36,841 bases of DNA, from positions 1 through 36,841 of the forward strand of contig JAJAYZ010000090.1 of assembly GCA_027118455.1 (NCBI GenBank), given 5' to 3'. The notes under the pieces were generated by a model. The model saw only the letters and a program-made list of their open reading frames with translations. It had not been told where the DNA came from and did no database searches. This stretch comes from Actinomycetes bacterium (GTDB taxonomy: Bacteria > Actinomycetota > Actinomycetes > JAHEKZ01). Of this stretch, positions 19,551-28,123 are shown one piece after another; position 1 is the stretch's first letter, and each line of letters starts with the position of its first letter. The translations under genes and the position numbers were made by a program.

Positions 19551-20120
19551 ATGCACGTGGGTCTTCTCGGCACCGGCACAGTCGGGGAGACCCTAGGGTC
19601 GGCCTTTGTCGGCCTCGACCTCGTCGTATGCATGGGGTCGCGGTCGACGCCAAACGACCGCGCGCAGGCGTGGGTCGCGGCCCAAGGTGATACCGCCGGC
19701 GCCGGCACCTTTGCAGAGGCGTTCGCGGTCGGCGACGTCGTCTTCAAGTGCACCTGCGGCGCCCACTCGCTGGAGGCACTGAGGGTCGCCGGAGCGGATG
19801 CGCTGGCTGGCAAAGTGCCGGTAGATGTCGCGAACCCGCTCGACTTCTCTGACGGGTCCCCCCCGCGGCTCGCGGTTGTCGGTGACGACAGCCTCGCTGG
19901 GCAGATTCAGCTGGCCTTCGCGTTGACTCAGGTCGTCAAGGCGCCCGTCATCGATCTGCTAACTGAGCTCGGTTGGTCGCGCGGGCGAGTTCGTGACCTA
20001 GGGGGAGTTGCCGCAGCTCGAGCCACTGAGATGTACCTGATGTTGTGGGTCTCGCTGATGGGCGCGGTCGGGTCGGCGCAGTTCAACGTGCGGGTTGTGG
20101 CGACTGAGAGCAGCGAATGA
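19551..20120 (+). CDS. F420-dependent NADP reductase-like protein with an internal deletion
   Basis: This 189-residue protein has a Rossmann start GLLGTGTVGETLG (GxGxxG at 7-12) and matches the F420_oxidored / predicted dinucleotide-binding family, with the characteristic VPVDVANPLDFSDG stretch and a C-terminal TEMYLMLW helix. Family members are usually about 210-225 residues. Here the text goes from the conserved QVVK (127-130) almost directly to VIDLLTELGW, so about 25-30 residues that normally hold an LNTM-like loop and a VFVSGDD-type strand are missing in frame. The gene has no stop or frameshift and both ends are well conserved, so it may still fold or be decaying. It sits 17 bases after sahH and its stop overlaps the next start (ATGA). 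Confidence 0.8.
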   Translation: MHVGLLGTGTVGETLGSAFVGLDLVVCMGSRSTPNDRAQAWVAAQGDTAGAGTFAEAFAVGDVVFKCTCGAHSLEALRVAGADALAGKVPVDVANPLDFSDGSPPRLAVVGDDSLAGQIQLAFALTQVVKAPVIDLLTELGWSRGRVRDLGGVAAARATEMYLMLWVSLMGAVGSAQFNVRVVATESSE

Positions 20121-21013
20121 CCGACAACACTGCGCCGCCGGCCGCTGGATGGTACGCCGATCCCAATCAGCTTGGACAGCAACGCTATTGGGACGGTGTC
20201 GGGTGGACGGAGGCCAGCGCGCCACTCATGGCCGCTGACTGGTCAGCAGATGACACCGAACCGAGCCGAGACCGGCGCGTTCGCCAGGTCTACGGCCAGC
20301 CATTGGGAAGCTGGGGTTTCGGTGACGTCGGTTGGTTCGTTCTTGCGGTGATCGCGACGCTGGTGGCCAGCGTCCTCCTCTCCGTCGGAGTGGTGTGGGT
20401 CGCGGGAGATGCCTTCACCGCTGATGGCGCCGTCGACGCTACGTCAGCTGCCGGTAGTTGGTTCCTGACTGGAGCGCAGACGCTCTTCTTCGCAGGAATG
20501 GCTGTCTGGCCACTGATTGCTGCATGGCGAAAGTCCAGTGGCTGGCGCGCGGCCTACGGGTTTGTGGTCTCCTGGCGAGCGCTGGGCATCGGCCTGGCTG
20601 GTGGCGTGGCGACGCTCGTTGCCATGACGGTCCTCACGAGCCTGACGGCCAAGTTGTTGGACCAAGAGGTCACTTCTGCTGGAGCTGACGTTGCCGAGTC
20701 GATGACCGGGAGCACGGTGGCATTCGCTCTGTTTCTGATTCTTATCGCTATTGGCGCGCCGTTCGTCGAGGAGCTGGCCTTTCGTGGACTGGTCTGGGGC
20801 GCCGCGGTCAAGCGCGGGTGGTCGCCATGGCTGGCAACGATGGTCGCCGGCGTCCCGTTCGCGCTCTTTCACATCGAACCGCTCAGAGTTGCGCCACTGC
20901 TGGCAGCCGGAATCGTGCTGGGCGTCGTTCGCCAGTACGGCGGATTGAGCGGGGCGATGCTCGCACACTGCGTCGTGAACACGCTCGGTGTGATCGGGAT
21001 CGTTTCGGCATAG
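20117..21013 (+). CDS. DUF2510-CPBP intramembrane metalloprotease
   Basis: This 298-residue membrane protein has an N-terminal DUF2510 motif (PAAGWYADP ... RYWDGVGWTE, residues 8-33) on the cytosolic side, a linker, and a polytopic CPBP (CAAX protease and bacteriocin-processing) domain. The catalytic motifs are EELAFR (Glu218, Glu219, Arg223), FALFH with His252, and AHCVVN near the C-terminus, so the active site looks complete. In bacteria such proteases are linked to peptide maturation or immunity, but the substrate here is unknown. The start overlaps the reductase-like gene's stop as ATGA, implying coupled translation. The stop is only 14 bases from that of the convergent RDD gene. Confidence 0.9.
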   Translation: MTDNTAPPAAGWYADPNQLGQQRYWDGVGWTEASAPLMAADWSADDTEPSRDRRVRQVYGQPLGSWGFGDVGWFVLAVIATLVASVLLSVGVVWVAGDAFTADGAVDATSAAGSWFLTGAQTLFFAGMAVWPLIAAWRKSSGWRAAYGFVVSWRALGIGLAGGVATLVAMTVLTSLTAKLLDQEVTSAGADVAESMTGSTVAFALFLILIAIGAPFVEELAFRGLVWGAAVKRGWSPWLATMVAGVPFALFHIEPLRVAPLLAAGIVLGVVRQYGGLSGAMLAHCVVNTLGVIGIVSA

Positions 21014-21027
21014 GGAAGAGCGGCTTT

Positions 21028-21942
21028 TCAGGAGGGCACGGCGAACCCATCGTTGGTGTTTGGGGTTTCCGGTGCGACGGGCGCGGGGCGAGGCATGTTG
21101 GACGCTGTCTGTTGCGGATGAGCGGTGGCGGGCTGAGCGGTTGCAGCAAGCGTGCCTGGGCTCGAAGGCTCACCAGCCTGTGCTCGTCGACTGCGTTCGG
21201 CGAGAACGACGTTCAGGAAAAGCTCCGCGCTCGCTCCGGCAGGTGGCGGCGGTGAGACCTGGCTGGCGACCTCGTTGGCCAGCGACCTGCCGATGGAACC
21301 GCGTGCCGGAGTGTTCAGGGAGCTTGCGCGGGAGAGGAACTGGCGGGCGCTGAGGGCTGTGGCCGCCTTCAGGTGGCTCAGGTCGAGGGTGGCTGCCCAC
21401 GGCTGGAGACTGGCGGGAATCCAGGGCAAGGAATCGTTCCTGGCTGGTTTGGGCGCGCGTTCGCGGATGACCACGGTACCGGCCGCGTAGTCACCGACTC
21501 GCTTTCCCTCTGGAGAGAGCAGGCTGGTGATGACGGCGATGGCTCCCCAACACAAGTAGATCTCGACAACAGCGACGAGCGCCCTGACCAGCGCGTGGCG
21601 AAAGCGAATCGCGCCTCCGTCGCTGCGCACCGCTCGCAGGCCGAGTGCGAGCTTGCCTACCGTGCGCCCGCGCGTCAGCGTCTCCATCGTTGCCGGGTAG
21701 CCGACGATGACCGCGATGGAGGCGACAAAGAAGTAGACGAATGCCAGCACGTCGTCGGTCACGGACGCGACGACGCCAACCGAGAAGGCGATGGCAATAA
21801 GTGCGATCACCTGAAGGATCAGGTCGATCAAGAAGGCCAAGCTGCGGCTGGGGACCTTGGCGAGCCGCAGGTCGACGATGACTGCCTCACCTGTGACCAG
21901 CCCGGAACCATCTACGCCTACGTATCCCCCTTGCTGAGACAT
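21028..21942 (-). CDS. RDD family membrane protein
   Basis: This 304-residue protein has an RDD domain in the first half: a short N-terminus (LRLAKVPSRSLAFLIDLI), two hydrophobic hairpin helices (about 30-80), an arginine-rich TRGRTVGKLALGLRAVR segment, and a third helix near 125-145. The second half (150-304) is hydrophilic, Ala/Pro/Ser rich and likely disordered, ending in the cytosol. RDD proteins include putative ion exchangers but this one's role is unknown. The ATG at 21942 has an AAGGGGGA ribosome-binding site. It is divergent from the SpoIIM-like gene with a 64-base gap, the same pairing as in the mycobacterial moxR2 cluster. Confidence 0.88.
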   Translation of the reverse strand: MSQQGGYVGVDGSGLVTGEAVIVDLRLAKVPSRSLAFLIDLILQVIALIAIAFSVGVVASVTDDVLAFVYFFVASIAVIVGYPATMETLTRGRTVGKLALGLRAVRSDGGAIRFRHALVRALVAVVEIYLCWGAIAVITSLLSPEGKRVGDYAAGTVVIRERAPKPARNDSLPWIPASLQPWAATLDLSHLKAATALSARQFLSRASSLNTPARGSIGRSLANEVASQVSPPPPAGASAELFLNVVLAERSRRAQAGEPSSPGTLAATAQPATAHPQQTASNMPRPAPVAPETPNTNDGFAVPS

Positions 21943-21954
21943 GGTCCCCCTTCA

Positions 21955-21971
21955 GCCGCCATGACGGCGGC
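21955..21971 (-). other. Hairpin in the RDD gene leader
   Basis: GCCGCC (21955-21960) and GGCGGC (21966-21971) form a perfect 6-bp stem with loop ATGAC. It lies just upstream of the Shine-Dalgarno of the RDD gene on the minus strand, within the 64-base divergent region, and could affect its translation if it is in the transcript. Confidence 0.35.
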
Positions 21972-22006
21972 GGTAGCCGCTCGTGTGGCGCTATTGTGCC
22001 CGAACC

Positions 22007-23005
22007 ATGGACCTTGACCGATTAGTCGCCACACATCGCGCTGACTGGGATCGCCTACGCCAACTCACCAGGAGCTCCAGGTTGTCTGGTGCTGAGGCCG
22101 ACGAGTTCGTCGATCTCTACGGGCGCGCATCCACGGACCTGTCGATCCTGTGGTCGGAGGCCCCAGATCCGGCCCTTGTCGCTGAGCTTTCCACCCTGGT
22201 CGCACGTGCCCGTGGGACCACGACAGGAACGCGACGCTTCACCACCGACGACATCACCCGGTACTTCGTGGTGACTTTTCCACTGCTCGTCTACCGAGCA
22301 CGGTGGTGGGTTGCCGGTGTCACCCTTGGGTTCTTGCTCGTGGCCTTTGCGCTGGGGGCTTGGGTGGCTGCCAACCCAGACGTTCAAGGTGCACTGGCAC
22401 CGCCGGCGTATGTCGATCGGCTGGTCAATGAGGACTTCGAGAGTTACTACTCCTCAGATCCTGCCGCGTCCTTCGGGGCCAAGGTCTGGACGAACAACGT
22501 CTGGGTGGCCGCGCTCTCGTTGGCGTTTGGGGGTCTGCTCGGCCTGCCGGTGCTGTGGGTGCTGTGGCAGAACGCATCCAATGTCGGTGTGGTTGGCGGA
22601 TTCATGGCTGCGAATGGGCGTCTGGACCTCTTCTTCGGCCTAATCTTGCCGCACGGGCTGCTGGAGTTGACCGCCGTCTTCGTCGCTTCAGCTCTGGGAC
22701 TTCGACTGGGGTGGACTCTGATCGCGCCAGGTCAGCGAATGAGGGCCGACGCATTCGCTTCGGAAGGCCGTTCGACGCTGTCGGCAGTCGTCGGCCTTAG
22801 CGTCGTGCTGCTCATCTCTGGCGTCATCGAGGCGTTTGTCACACCGTCGGGGCTGCCGACGTTGGGGCGGATCTTGATCGGTGTACTGGCGCTGGCCAGC
22901 TTCCTCACCTACGTTGCGGTGCTCGGCAGGCGCGCCGATCGAGCGGGACTGGGGACTGACCTTGGTGAGGACGACATCGGTTCGACCCGCCCGGTTGCTG
23001 CCTGA
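22007..23005 (+). CDS. SpoIIM-like (stage II sporulation protein M family) membrane protein
   Basis: This 332-residue membrane protein has a soluble N-terminus of about 85 residues (MDLDRLVATHRADWDRL), then five or so hydrophobic segments from about 95 to 315. The stretch FGGLLGLPVLWVLWQNASNVG and the following ILPHGLLELTAVF are the SpoIIM/DUF95 signature. In Bacillus SpoIIM works in septal peptidoglycan remodelling during engulfment; in non-sporulating actinobacteria the role is unclear. ATG at 22007 starts the conserved N-terminus, with a TATTGT box 9 bases upstream. It is divergent from the RDD gene and convergent with the MoxR/DUF58 operon, matching the conserved actinobacterial grouping of these families. 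Confidence 0.87.
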   Translation: MDLDRLVATHRADWDRLRQLTRSSRLSGAEADEFVDLYGRASTDLSILWSEAPDPALVAELSTLVARARGTTTGTRRFTTDDITRYFVVTFPLLVYRARWWVAGVTLGFLLVAFALGAWVAANPDVQGALAPPAYVDRLVNEDFESYYSSDPAASFGAKVWTNNVWVAALSLAFGGLLGLPVLWVLWQNASNVGVVGGFMAANGRLDLFFGLILPHGLLELTAVFVASALGLRLGWTLIAPGQRMRADAFASEGRSTLSAVVGLSVVLLISGVIEAFVTPSGLPTLGRILIGVLALASFLTYVAVLGRRADRAGLGTDLGEDDIGSTRPVAA

Positions 23006-23012
23006 GGGAGAT

Positions 23013-23031
23013 CGGCTGGGAGACCCAGCTG
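23013..23031. terminator. Bidirectional hairpin between the SpoIIM-like and DUF58 genes
   Basis: CGGCTGGG and CCCAGCTG pair as an 8-bp stem (one G-T pair) around an AGA triloop. It lies exactly in the 26-base gap between two convergent stops, so it is well placed to end transcripts from both sides. No U-tract is present. Confidence 0.6.
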
Positions 23032-24324
23032 TCAGAGTCGCCCAGCGGCCTTGAGGGCGAGGTAGCGGTCGGCCAGTGCCGGTGCCAGGTCATCGGGCAG
23101 TGCGTCGACTACCTCGACCCCGAAGCGGGTGAGCTGGTCGGCAACGGCTCGACGTTCGCGGCTGAACCCGGCCGCTGCTGCTGCACGGTACGTAGCGGCC
23201 AGATCGCTTCGGTCGGCCAGCATCTGCGCCACCGATGGATCGCTGGCGGCGGCGACCAGCACCTGGTGCCGGCCGATCAGCTGCGGCAGGACCGGGAGGG
23301 CGCCCTGCCGCAGCGGAGCAGGGTCGAGGGCGGTGAGCAAGACCACCAGGGATCGGTGTCTGGCCCGGCGCACGATCTCAGCAGCCAGGCGTGACCAATC
23401 AGTCTCGACGAGGCTGGAGTCGACGTTGGCCAGCATCGAGGTGGTCGCAGCCATGAGATCGGCGCCAGACTGACCTTGGACTGCGCCTCGAACCCCACGG
23501 TCCCAAGCCAGCACGTCCACTCGGTCGCCGGCGCGCCCGGCCAGCGCCGTGAGCAACAGGACCGACTCGATACCGGCATCAAGTCGGGGAGCGTCGCCGA
23601 CTCGTCCCGCTGACGTTCTGCCGCAGTCGAGAACGATCAGAACGTGGCGGTCTCGTTCTGGACGCCAGGTGCGCACCATGACGTCGGAGACACGCGCGGT
23701 CGCCCGCCAGTCGATGGACCGCACATCGTCGCCGACGACGTATTCACGGAGGGAGTCGAACTCCGTTCCCTGACCCCGTTGCAGCACGATCGTGCGTCCC
23801 TCGAGATCGCGCAGTCGAGCTAGTTTGCTGGGTAGGTGCTTTCGCGAGATGAAGGGGGGAAGCACATCGATGCGCCAGCGCATCGGGATGCTGCATTGGC
23901 GGCCAACGAGCCCCCACGGACCTAGAGCTCGGACTGTGACGCGGTCGGCATGACACGCTCCCCGGCGTGCGGGTCGTGCGATCGTCGTGATGCGGCGACG
24001 GTCGCCGCTCTCGATCGTGAGGTCGTGTCGGCGCGGCGATGTCGGAGCCGATGGCGGCCAGGCGTCACGGACCGAGCCGGAAAACGGTCGACCCGACCGG
24101 TTCGTGAGCTGAAGCGTCAGAGCGGCCGGGTCTCCCACCCGAACTGCTCTGTCTCCGCTGCGTTGGATGTCTAAGTCTTGGGGCGCGACAGCCCTCGCCA
24201 GGTCGATGGCGAGGATCGTCGCCATGACCACCAGGTAGAGCCCAAAGGTCGACCACTGGGGTCGCGCGAGCGTGACGACACCGCAGAGCGCGATGACAGA
24301 AACGGCACGGCCAGTGATCACCAT
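23032..24324 (-). CDS. DUF58 domain protein (MoxR-associated, vWA-like)
   Basis: This 430-residue protein has one or two hydrophobic helices at the N-terminus (about 3-45), then a beta-rich region and the DUF58 core. The DUF58 signature is GDDVRSIDWRATAR, followed by a von Willebrand A-like stretch HVLIVLDCGRTSAG in which the metal-site pattern is only partly kept. DUF58 proteins act as partners of MoxR AAA+ ATPases in chaperone-like assembly of envelope or secreted complexes. It is the last gene of the five-gene minus-strand operon, starting one base after the moxR stop. The protein's client is unknown. Confidence 0.92.
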   Translation of the reverse strand: MVITGRAVSVIALCGVVTLARPQWSTFGLYLVVMATILAIDLARAVAPQDLDIQRSGDRAVRVGDPAALTLQLTNRSGRPFSGSVRDAWPPSAPTSPRRHDLTIESGDRRRITTIARPARRGACHADRVTVRALGPWGLVGRQCSIPMRWRIDVLPPFISRKHLPSKLARLRDLEGRTIVLQRGQGTEFDSLREYVVGDDVRSIDWRATARVSDVMVRTWRPERDRHVLIVLDCGRTSAGRVGDAPRLDAGIESVLLLTALAGRAGDRVDVLAWDRGVRGAVQGQSGADLMAATTSMLANVDSSLVETDWSRLAAEIVRRARHRSLVVLLTALDPAPLRQGALPVLPQLIGRHQVLVAAASDPSVAQMLADRSDLAATYRAAAAAGFSRERRAVADQLTRFGVEVVDALPDDLAPALADRYLALKAAGRL

Positions 24325-24325
24325 G

Positions 24326-25312
24326 TCAGCGGGGGACCGGCACCGAGCTCAGTACTGAGTCGAGAACACCGTCGGCTGAGGTGCCTTCCAGCTGTGCCTC
24401 AGCACGGAGCTGAAGCCGGTGTCGCCAGGTTGGCTTGGCGATGATCTTGACGTCGTCTGGCGTCACAAAGTCGCGGGCGCTGAGCCAGGCCCAAGCCCGG
24501 GCGGTGGCGAGCAAAGCCGTGCTGGCGCGGGGGGAGACGCCGAGCTGGATAGCTGGAACGTTCCTGGTGGCGCGTGCCAAGTCGACGACGTAGGCAGCGA
24601 CCTCGGGTCCGACCCTGACCGTCGCGACGGATGCGCGAGCGGCGTCGAGGGCTGCAGCGTCGGCGACCGGCACGATGCCAGCGGCGTCGAGGTTGCGCGG
24701 GTCGAATCCCTCGGCATGTCGGGTCACGATATCGATCTCGGACTCGCGGGAAGGGATCGGCATGGTGAGTTTGAGGAGGAATCGGTCGAGCTGAGCTTCG
24801 GGGAGGGGATAAGTGCCCTCGTACTCGACCGGGTTCTGCGTTGCGGCTACGAGGAAGGGGTTTGGCAGTGCCCGCGGAGTGCCGTCGACACTGACCTGCC
24901 GCTCCTCCATCGCCTCCAGAAGTGCTGCTTGGGTCTTGGGTGGCGTGCGGTTGATTTCGTCAGCGAGGAGCAGGTTGGTAAAGACCGGGCCAGGCCGAAA
25001 GGTGAACTCCGCCGTGCGTGCGTCGTAGATCAGTGAGCCGGTGACATCACCTGGCATCAAGTCGGGGGTGAACTGAACGCGCTTGTTGTCGACGGCGAGT
25101 GAACGGGCCAACGCTCGCACCATGAGTGTCTTCGCTGTGCCAGGAACTCCCTCGAGCAGAACGTGCCCGCGGCAGAGCAGGGCGATCATCAACCCCGTGA
25201 CCACGGCGTCTTGACCGACAACGGCCTTGCTGACTTCGTGGCGCACGGCGAGCAGCGCGCTACGGGGGTCGGAGAAATCGGATGAACTGGGTGAACTGGG
25301 TGAACTGGTCAC
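24326..25312 (-). CDS. moxR: MoxR-family AAA+ ATPase
   Basis: This 328-residue ATPase of the MoxR family remodels or inserts factors into client proteins together with vWA/DUF58 partners. Walker A is GVPGTAKT at residues 55-62, Walker B is LLLADEINRTPP near 110-121, and the sensor and arginine-finger regions follow (VAATQNPVEYEG, LPEAQLDRFLL). The GTG start overlaps the stop of the DUF4350 gene (GTGA). The first residues repeat Ser-Ser-Pro because the start lies in three 9-base tandem repeats, so repeat-number change would lengthen or shorten the N-terminus without a frameshift. It is central to the operon with DUF58 downstream and DUF4350 upstream. Confidence 0.94.
   Translation of the reverse strand: MTSSPSSPSSSDFSDPRSALLAVRHEVSKAVVGQDAVVTGLMIALLCRGHVLLEGVPGTAKTLMVRALARSLAVDNKRVQFTPDLMPGDVTGSLIYDARTAEFTFRPGPVFTNLLLADEINRTPPKTQAALLEAMEERQVSVDGTPRALPNPFLVAATQNPVEYEGTYPLPEAQLDRFLLKLTMPIPSRESEIDIVTRHAEGFDPRNLDAAGIVPVADAAALDAARASVATVRVGPEVAAYVVDLARATRNVPAIQLGVSPRASTALLATARAWAWLSARDFVTPDDVKIIAKPTWRHRLQLRAEAQLEGTSADGVLDSVLSSVPVPR
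25283..25309. repeat. Three 9-base tandem repeats at the start of moxR
   Basis: TGAACTGGG occurs at 25283-25291 and 25292-25300, then TGAACTGGT at 25301-25309. On the minus strand they encode the Ser-Ser-Pro repeats directly after the moxR GTG and touch the stop of the DUF4350 gene. Units of nine keep the frame. Confidence 0.7.
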
Positions 25313-26442
25313 GCGTGACGTACCTCCTGCTCGAGGGTGGCCAACTGGCGGCCGAGGGTAACCAGTGCGCTGTCCCCCTCTGGTGGGGGACCGTACAAGA
25401 CCACACGTACCTCGTCGGCTCGGCGCCCCGCGCTCTGCGCCACCGCGTCGACCACGGCATCTGCTGTTGCCGTTGGCGGCAGACCCAGGTGGGCACCGAG
25501 CACGTCAGCGATGTGGGCTCGCAGGTGCGCCGCCGCCTGATCGCGGGTGCGGTAGCGCTGGTAGATCCTGGCCCGCCCCTCGGTGGTCTCCGAGGCCCGC
25601 ACCGCAACGGGCAGCGGCTCGACGACGACCGGGCCCAGCCTGCGGCCTCGCCACCCGGCCAGGGTGAGCGCGATGACGGCCGCAACGCCAAGAAGGGGCC
25701 AGACTCCGTCGGGAAGCAGGCTCGTCAGCGTCTGGCGTCCGGTGTAGCTCGGCGTGGGCAGCCACCACACCAGAGTTGGCTTCTGGCCGGTCAGGTTCAG
25801 GGCCAGTGAGGCGTTGCCGGCCTGGTCGATCCACTCGTTCGTCATGAAATCCGCTGATCCCAGGACGGTGTGGTTGGCGCCATTCGTGGTCTCGCGTCGG
25901 ACCACCGTTGGGGCGTCGCCATCGGGAAAGCACTCGGTCGTCGCGCCCAGCCCGTCGGCGGCCATGGCCGAAGGGGCCACCGTGAAGGCGGCTCCACCGG
26001 TTCGGGCGTCACCGGACAAGGCGGCGGCCGGTAGGTCGCACTGTGCCTCGCGATCCTCGATGTCGGCCGTCGCGGACGACACCACACCGAGGTAGCCAGA
26101 GCCGGTGATCACTGGACCAAGCAGGATCACGTCGGACGAGAGTCCCTCGAGGCGCTGAACATCCTCGCGGCGCAGCAACTGTGGGTAGGCGACGACGAGC
26201 GTGGTCGATGAGCCGGTGGTCATAGCGCGTTCACCGTCGGTAGTGCGTTCGATGCTGATGCCCTGGTCGCGGAGCAGCTCAGCAAGAGCCCGCGTCCCGC
26301 CGGGGGTTGCGGCGTCGGGGTCCAATGACGTCCGGCTCGCTGTCGATGCCATGAGGGCGGTCGTGATGCCGAGGACGATCACCGACGCGGCGCCGATCGC
26401 CACCCATCGCCGTTGCCTGCTCAGCACACTGCGACCACTCAT
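25309..26442 (-). CDS. DUF4350 domain membrane protein
   Basis: This 377-residue protein has a membrane helix at about 12-31 and a second one near 245-262 (LLGVAAVIALTLAGW). Between them lies an extracytoplasmic DUF4350 domain, opening with the family stretch DPDAATPGGTRALAELLRDQGI, a fold related to type 1 glutamine-amidotransferase-like domains without obvious catalytic residues. The C-terminal 110 residues are cytosolic and hydrophilic. Its ATG overlaps the DUF4129 stop by one base (TGATG), and its stop overlaps the moxR start. Role unknown; conserved companion of MoxR/DUF58 in actinobacterial envelope clusters. Confidence 0.88.
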   Translation of the reverse strand: MSGRSVLSRQRRWVAIGAASVIVLGITTALMASTASRTSLDPDAATPGGTRALAELLRDQGISIERTTDGERAMTTGSSTTLVVAYPQLLRREDVQRLEGLSSDVILLGPVITGSGYLGVVSSATADIEDREAQCDLPAAALSGDARTGGAAFTVAPSAMAADGLGATTECFPDGDAPTVVRRETTNGANHTVLGSADFMTNEWIDQAGNASLALNLTGQKPTLVWWLPTPSYTGRQTLTSLLPDGVWPLLGVAAVIALTLAGWRGRRLGPVVVEPLPVAVRASETTEGRARIYQRYRTRDQAAAHLRAHIADVLGAHLGLPPTATADAVVDAVAQSAGRRADEVRVVLYGPPPEGDSALVTLGRQLATLEQEVRHA

Positions 26443-27074
26443 CAGACGCTCGCCATCACTGACCGCTTCAGTGCGCAGTCGAGGCTGGTGATCTGCGCGT
26501 ACGCCTCCGCAGTGCCGGGTCGATCGCCGTAGGCGACCTCGTCAAAGGCTCGGGCTGCCGCGTCGAGTTCGGAGCGCAGGGGGCCGAAGACCGCTCCGGC
26601 GTCACGGGCTGCTTCGTCTGCGGTCCGACCGGCGCGCGGGTCAAGGGCACCGCGCTCCTCGAGCTGGCGGACGATCACCCGGAAGCCCTCGAGCACCGCC
26701 TCGTTCCAGTCGCCCATTCGCGCGGCCCCCTCGGCGCGAGCTCGATGATCAGCTGCGCTCGAGGTGCGATCGGTAAAAACTTCGCCACCTCTTGCCCGCC
26801 GGCGCTGAACTCCGCCAGCACGGCGCACGATGACGAACACGATGAGCGCGATGACGGCGGCCACGACGATCAGCCACAGGAGATTGCTGGCGGCGCCACC
26901 AAGCCGGTTCAGCAGATCGGTGAAGTGCTCCCAGACCCATGAGCCGGTGCGTTGCCACCACGGGGGCTGGGCGTCGGAGTAGAGCGGGTTGAGGAGTTCT
27001 CGCTCGGCGAGCTGCTGAGCCTCGTCGCGACCGATGTCGACGGGGATGTCCAGGCGGAGGTTCAGCTCGATCAC
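26442..27074 (-). CDS. DUF4129 domain protein
   Basis: This 210-residue protein has one central membrane helix (about residues 60-82, LLWLIVVAAVIALIVFVIV). The extracytoplasmic N-terminus contains the family motif ERELLNPLYSDAQPPWWQR and the cytosolic C-terminus has the DUF4129 helical region (WNEAVLEGFRVIVRQLEERG). DUF4129 is often fused to transglutaminase-like domains; here it stands alone. Its start overlaps the upstream membrane-protein gene as ATGA and its stop overlaps the DUF4350 start. It is probably a scaffold of the same membrane complex (inference from operon). Confidence 0.9.
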   Translation of the reverse strand: MIELNLRLDIPVDIGRDEAQQLAERELLNPLYSDAQPPWWQRTGSWVWEHFTDLLNRLGGAASNLLWLIVVAAVIALIVFVIVRRAGGVQRRRARGGEVFTDRTSSAADHRARAEGAARMGDWNEAVLEGFRVIVRQLEERGALDPRAGRTADEAARDAGAVFGPLRSELDAAARAFDEVAYGDRPGTAEAYAQITSLDCALKRSVMASV

Positions 27075-28123
27075 AGACCCTGCGACTGTCGGGCGAGGGT
27101 GATGTCGAGCCCTTCGGTCCGCATCCGCCGGTCGATGTAGATCAGCGAGATGCCAGCGGCGATGAAGGGCATGGTGATCGTGCTGACAATCACGCTGCCG
27201 ATCGTGGAGATGGCCTGGTTGATCACGTAGCGGGTCTCATCGACGCCAAGGGTCACCGGGTCAATGGACGGCGAGATGATTTCGGGTAACGAGAAGGGGA
27301 CGCCGATGGCAACGTTTATCACGGTGTAGATGATCACCATGAGAATCAGCGCACCCAGTGTTCGCCAGAAGGCGCCGCTGACCAGTCGCCATGACCGGCT
27401 CATCGACTCGGTGACCGTCGAACGCTCCAGCACAAGAGCGGCCGACGAGATGGAGAGGTAGACGCCGAGCACGCCACCGGGAATCAAACAGAAGCACATG
27501 CCCATCCCCACAATGAGCCCGACGAGTACCCCAAGGCCGAGCAGCCGCCACGCCCTCGGGCGGACCGTCGCCCAGGCTTGCCCTGCGGTGATCTGGTTCC
27601 CGAGCACCGCCTGGCCCATGACCGCGGTGATGACGCCGGTCAGCAAGATGGTGGCGACGACCTGCACCAGTACGCCAACCAAGGACACCAACACCGTCGG
27701 ACCGAAGATGCCTGCGATGTCGGATCCGGTGACGGTGTTCGGGTCGAGATCGCCGAGCCCCCGGTACATCGACACGCTGACGAGTCCGGTGAGAAAGGTG
27801 ATGGCGCCTAGCCCCAGCGCCACAACAAACGACGGCACGAGCGTGGCTTTGGGGTACCGGCGAATCGCGGTGATCGCGCCGTCGAGAAGCTCGGGGATCC
27901 CGAGTGGCCGCAGTGGGATGACTCCCGGCTTGGGGGCAGTTGGGGGTGGTCCCCAGCTGCCCATCGGGGTTGGCGCCCATGTCGGAGGTTGGCCTGACCC
28001 AGAGGGTGGTGGTGGCGGGGGCGGCGGCACCGACTCCGGCGTCGGGGACCAGGGCGTCTTGCCCCCCCGCTCGGGCGGCTCAGACTGTTCGGGAGGCGGC
28101 GGTGAGCCTGGTCCGTCGGTCAT
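27071..28123 (-). CDS. Polytopic membrane protein with proline-rich N-terminus
   Basis: This 350-residue protein opens with about 65 proline- and glycine-rich residues (including an eight-proline run), predicted disordered and cytosolic. It continues with about six hydrophobic segments between roughly 90 and 335. The stretch GIPELLDGAITAIRRYPKAT before the first helix and the overall layout resemble actinobacterial relatives of the glycerophosphoryl diester phosphodiesterase membrane domain, but no catalytic domain is present. It is first in the operon leading to DUF58. Its ATG has an AGGGGGA Shine-Dalgarno. It is divergent from mtrA with a 109-base shared region, so MtrA could regulate it (inference). 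Function unknown. Confidence 0.78.
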   Translation of the reverse strand: MTDGPGSPPPPEQSEPPERGGKTPWSPTPESVPPPPPPPPSGSGQPPTWAPTPMGSWGPPPTAPKPGVIPLRPLGIPELLDGAITAIRRYPKATLVPSFVVALGLGAITFLTGLVSVSMYRGLGDLDPNTVTGSDIAGIFGPTVLVSLVGVLVQVVATILLTGVITAVMGQAVLGNQITAGQAWATVRPRAWRLLGLGVLVGLIVGMGMCFCLIPGGVLGVYLSISSAALVLERSTVTESMSRSWRLVSGAFWRTLGALILMVIIYTVINVAIGVPFSLPEIISPSIDPVTLGVDETRYVINQAISTIGSVIVSTITMPFIAAGISLIYIDRRMRTEGLDITLARQSQGL

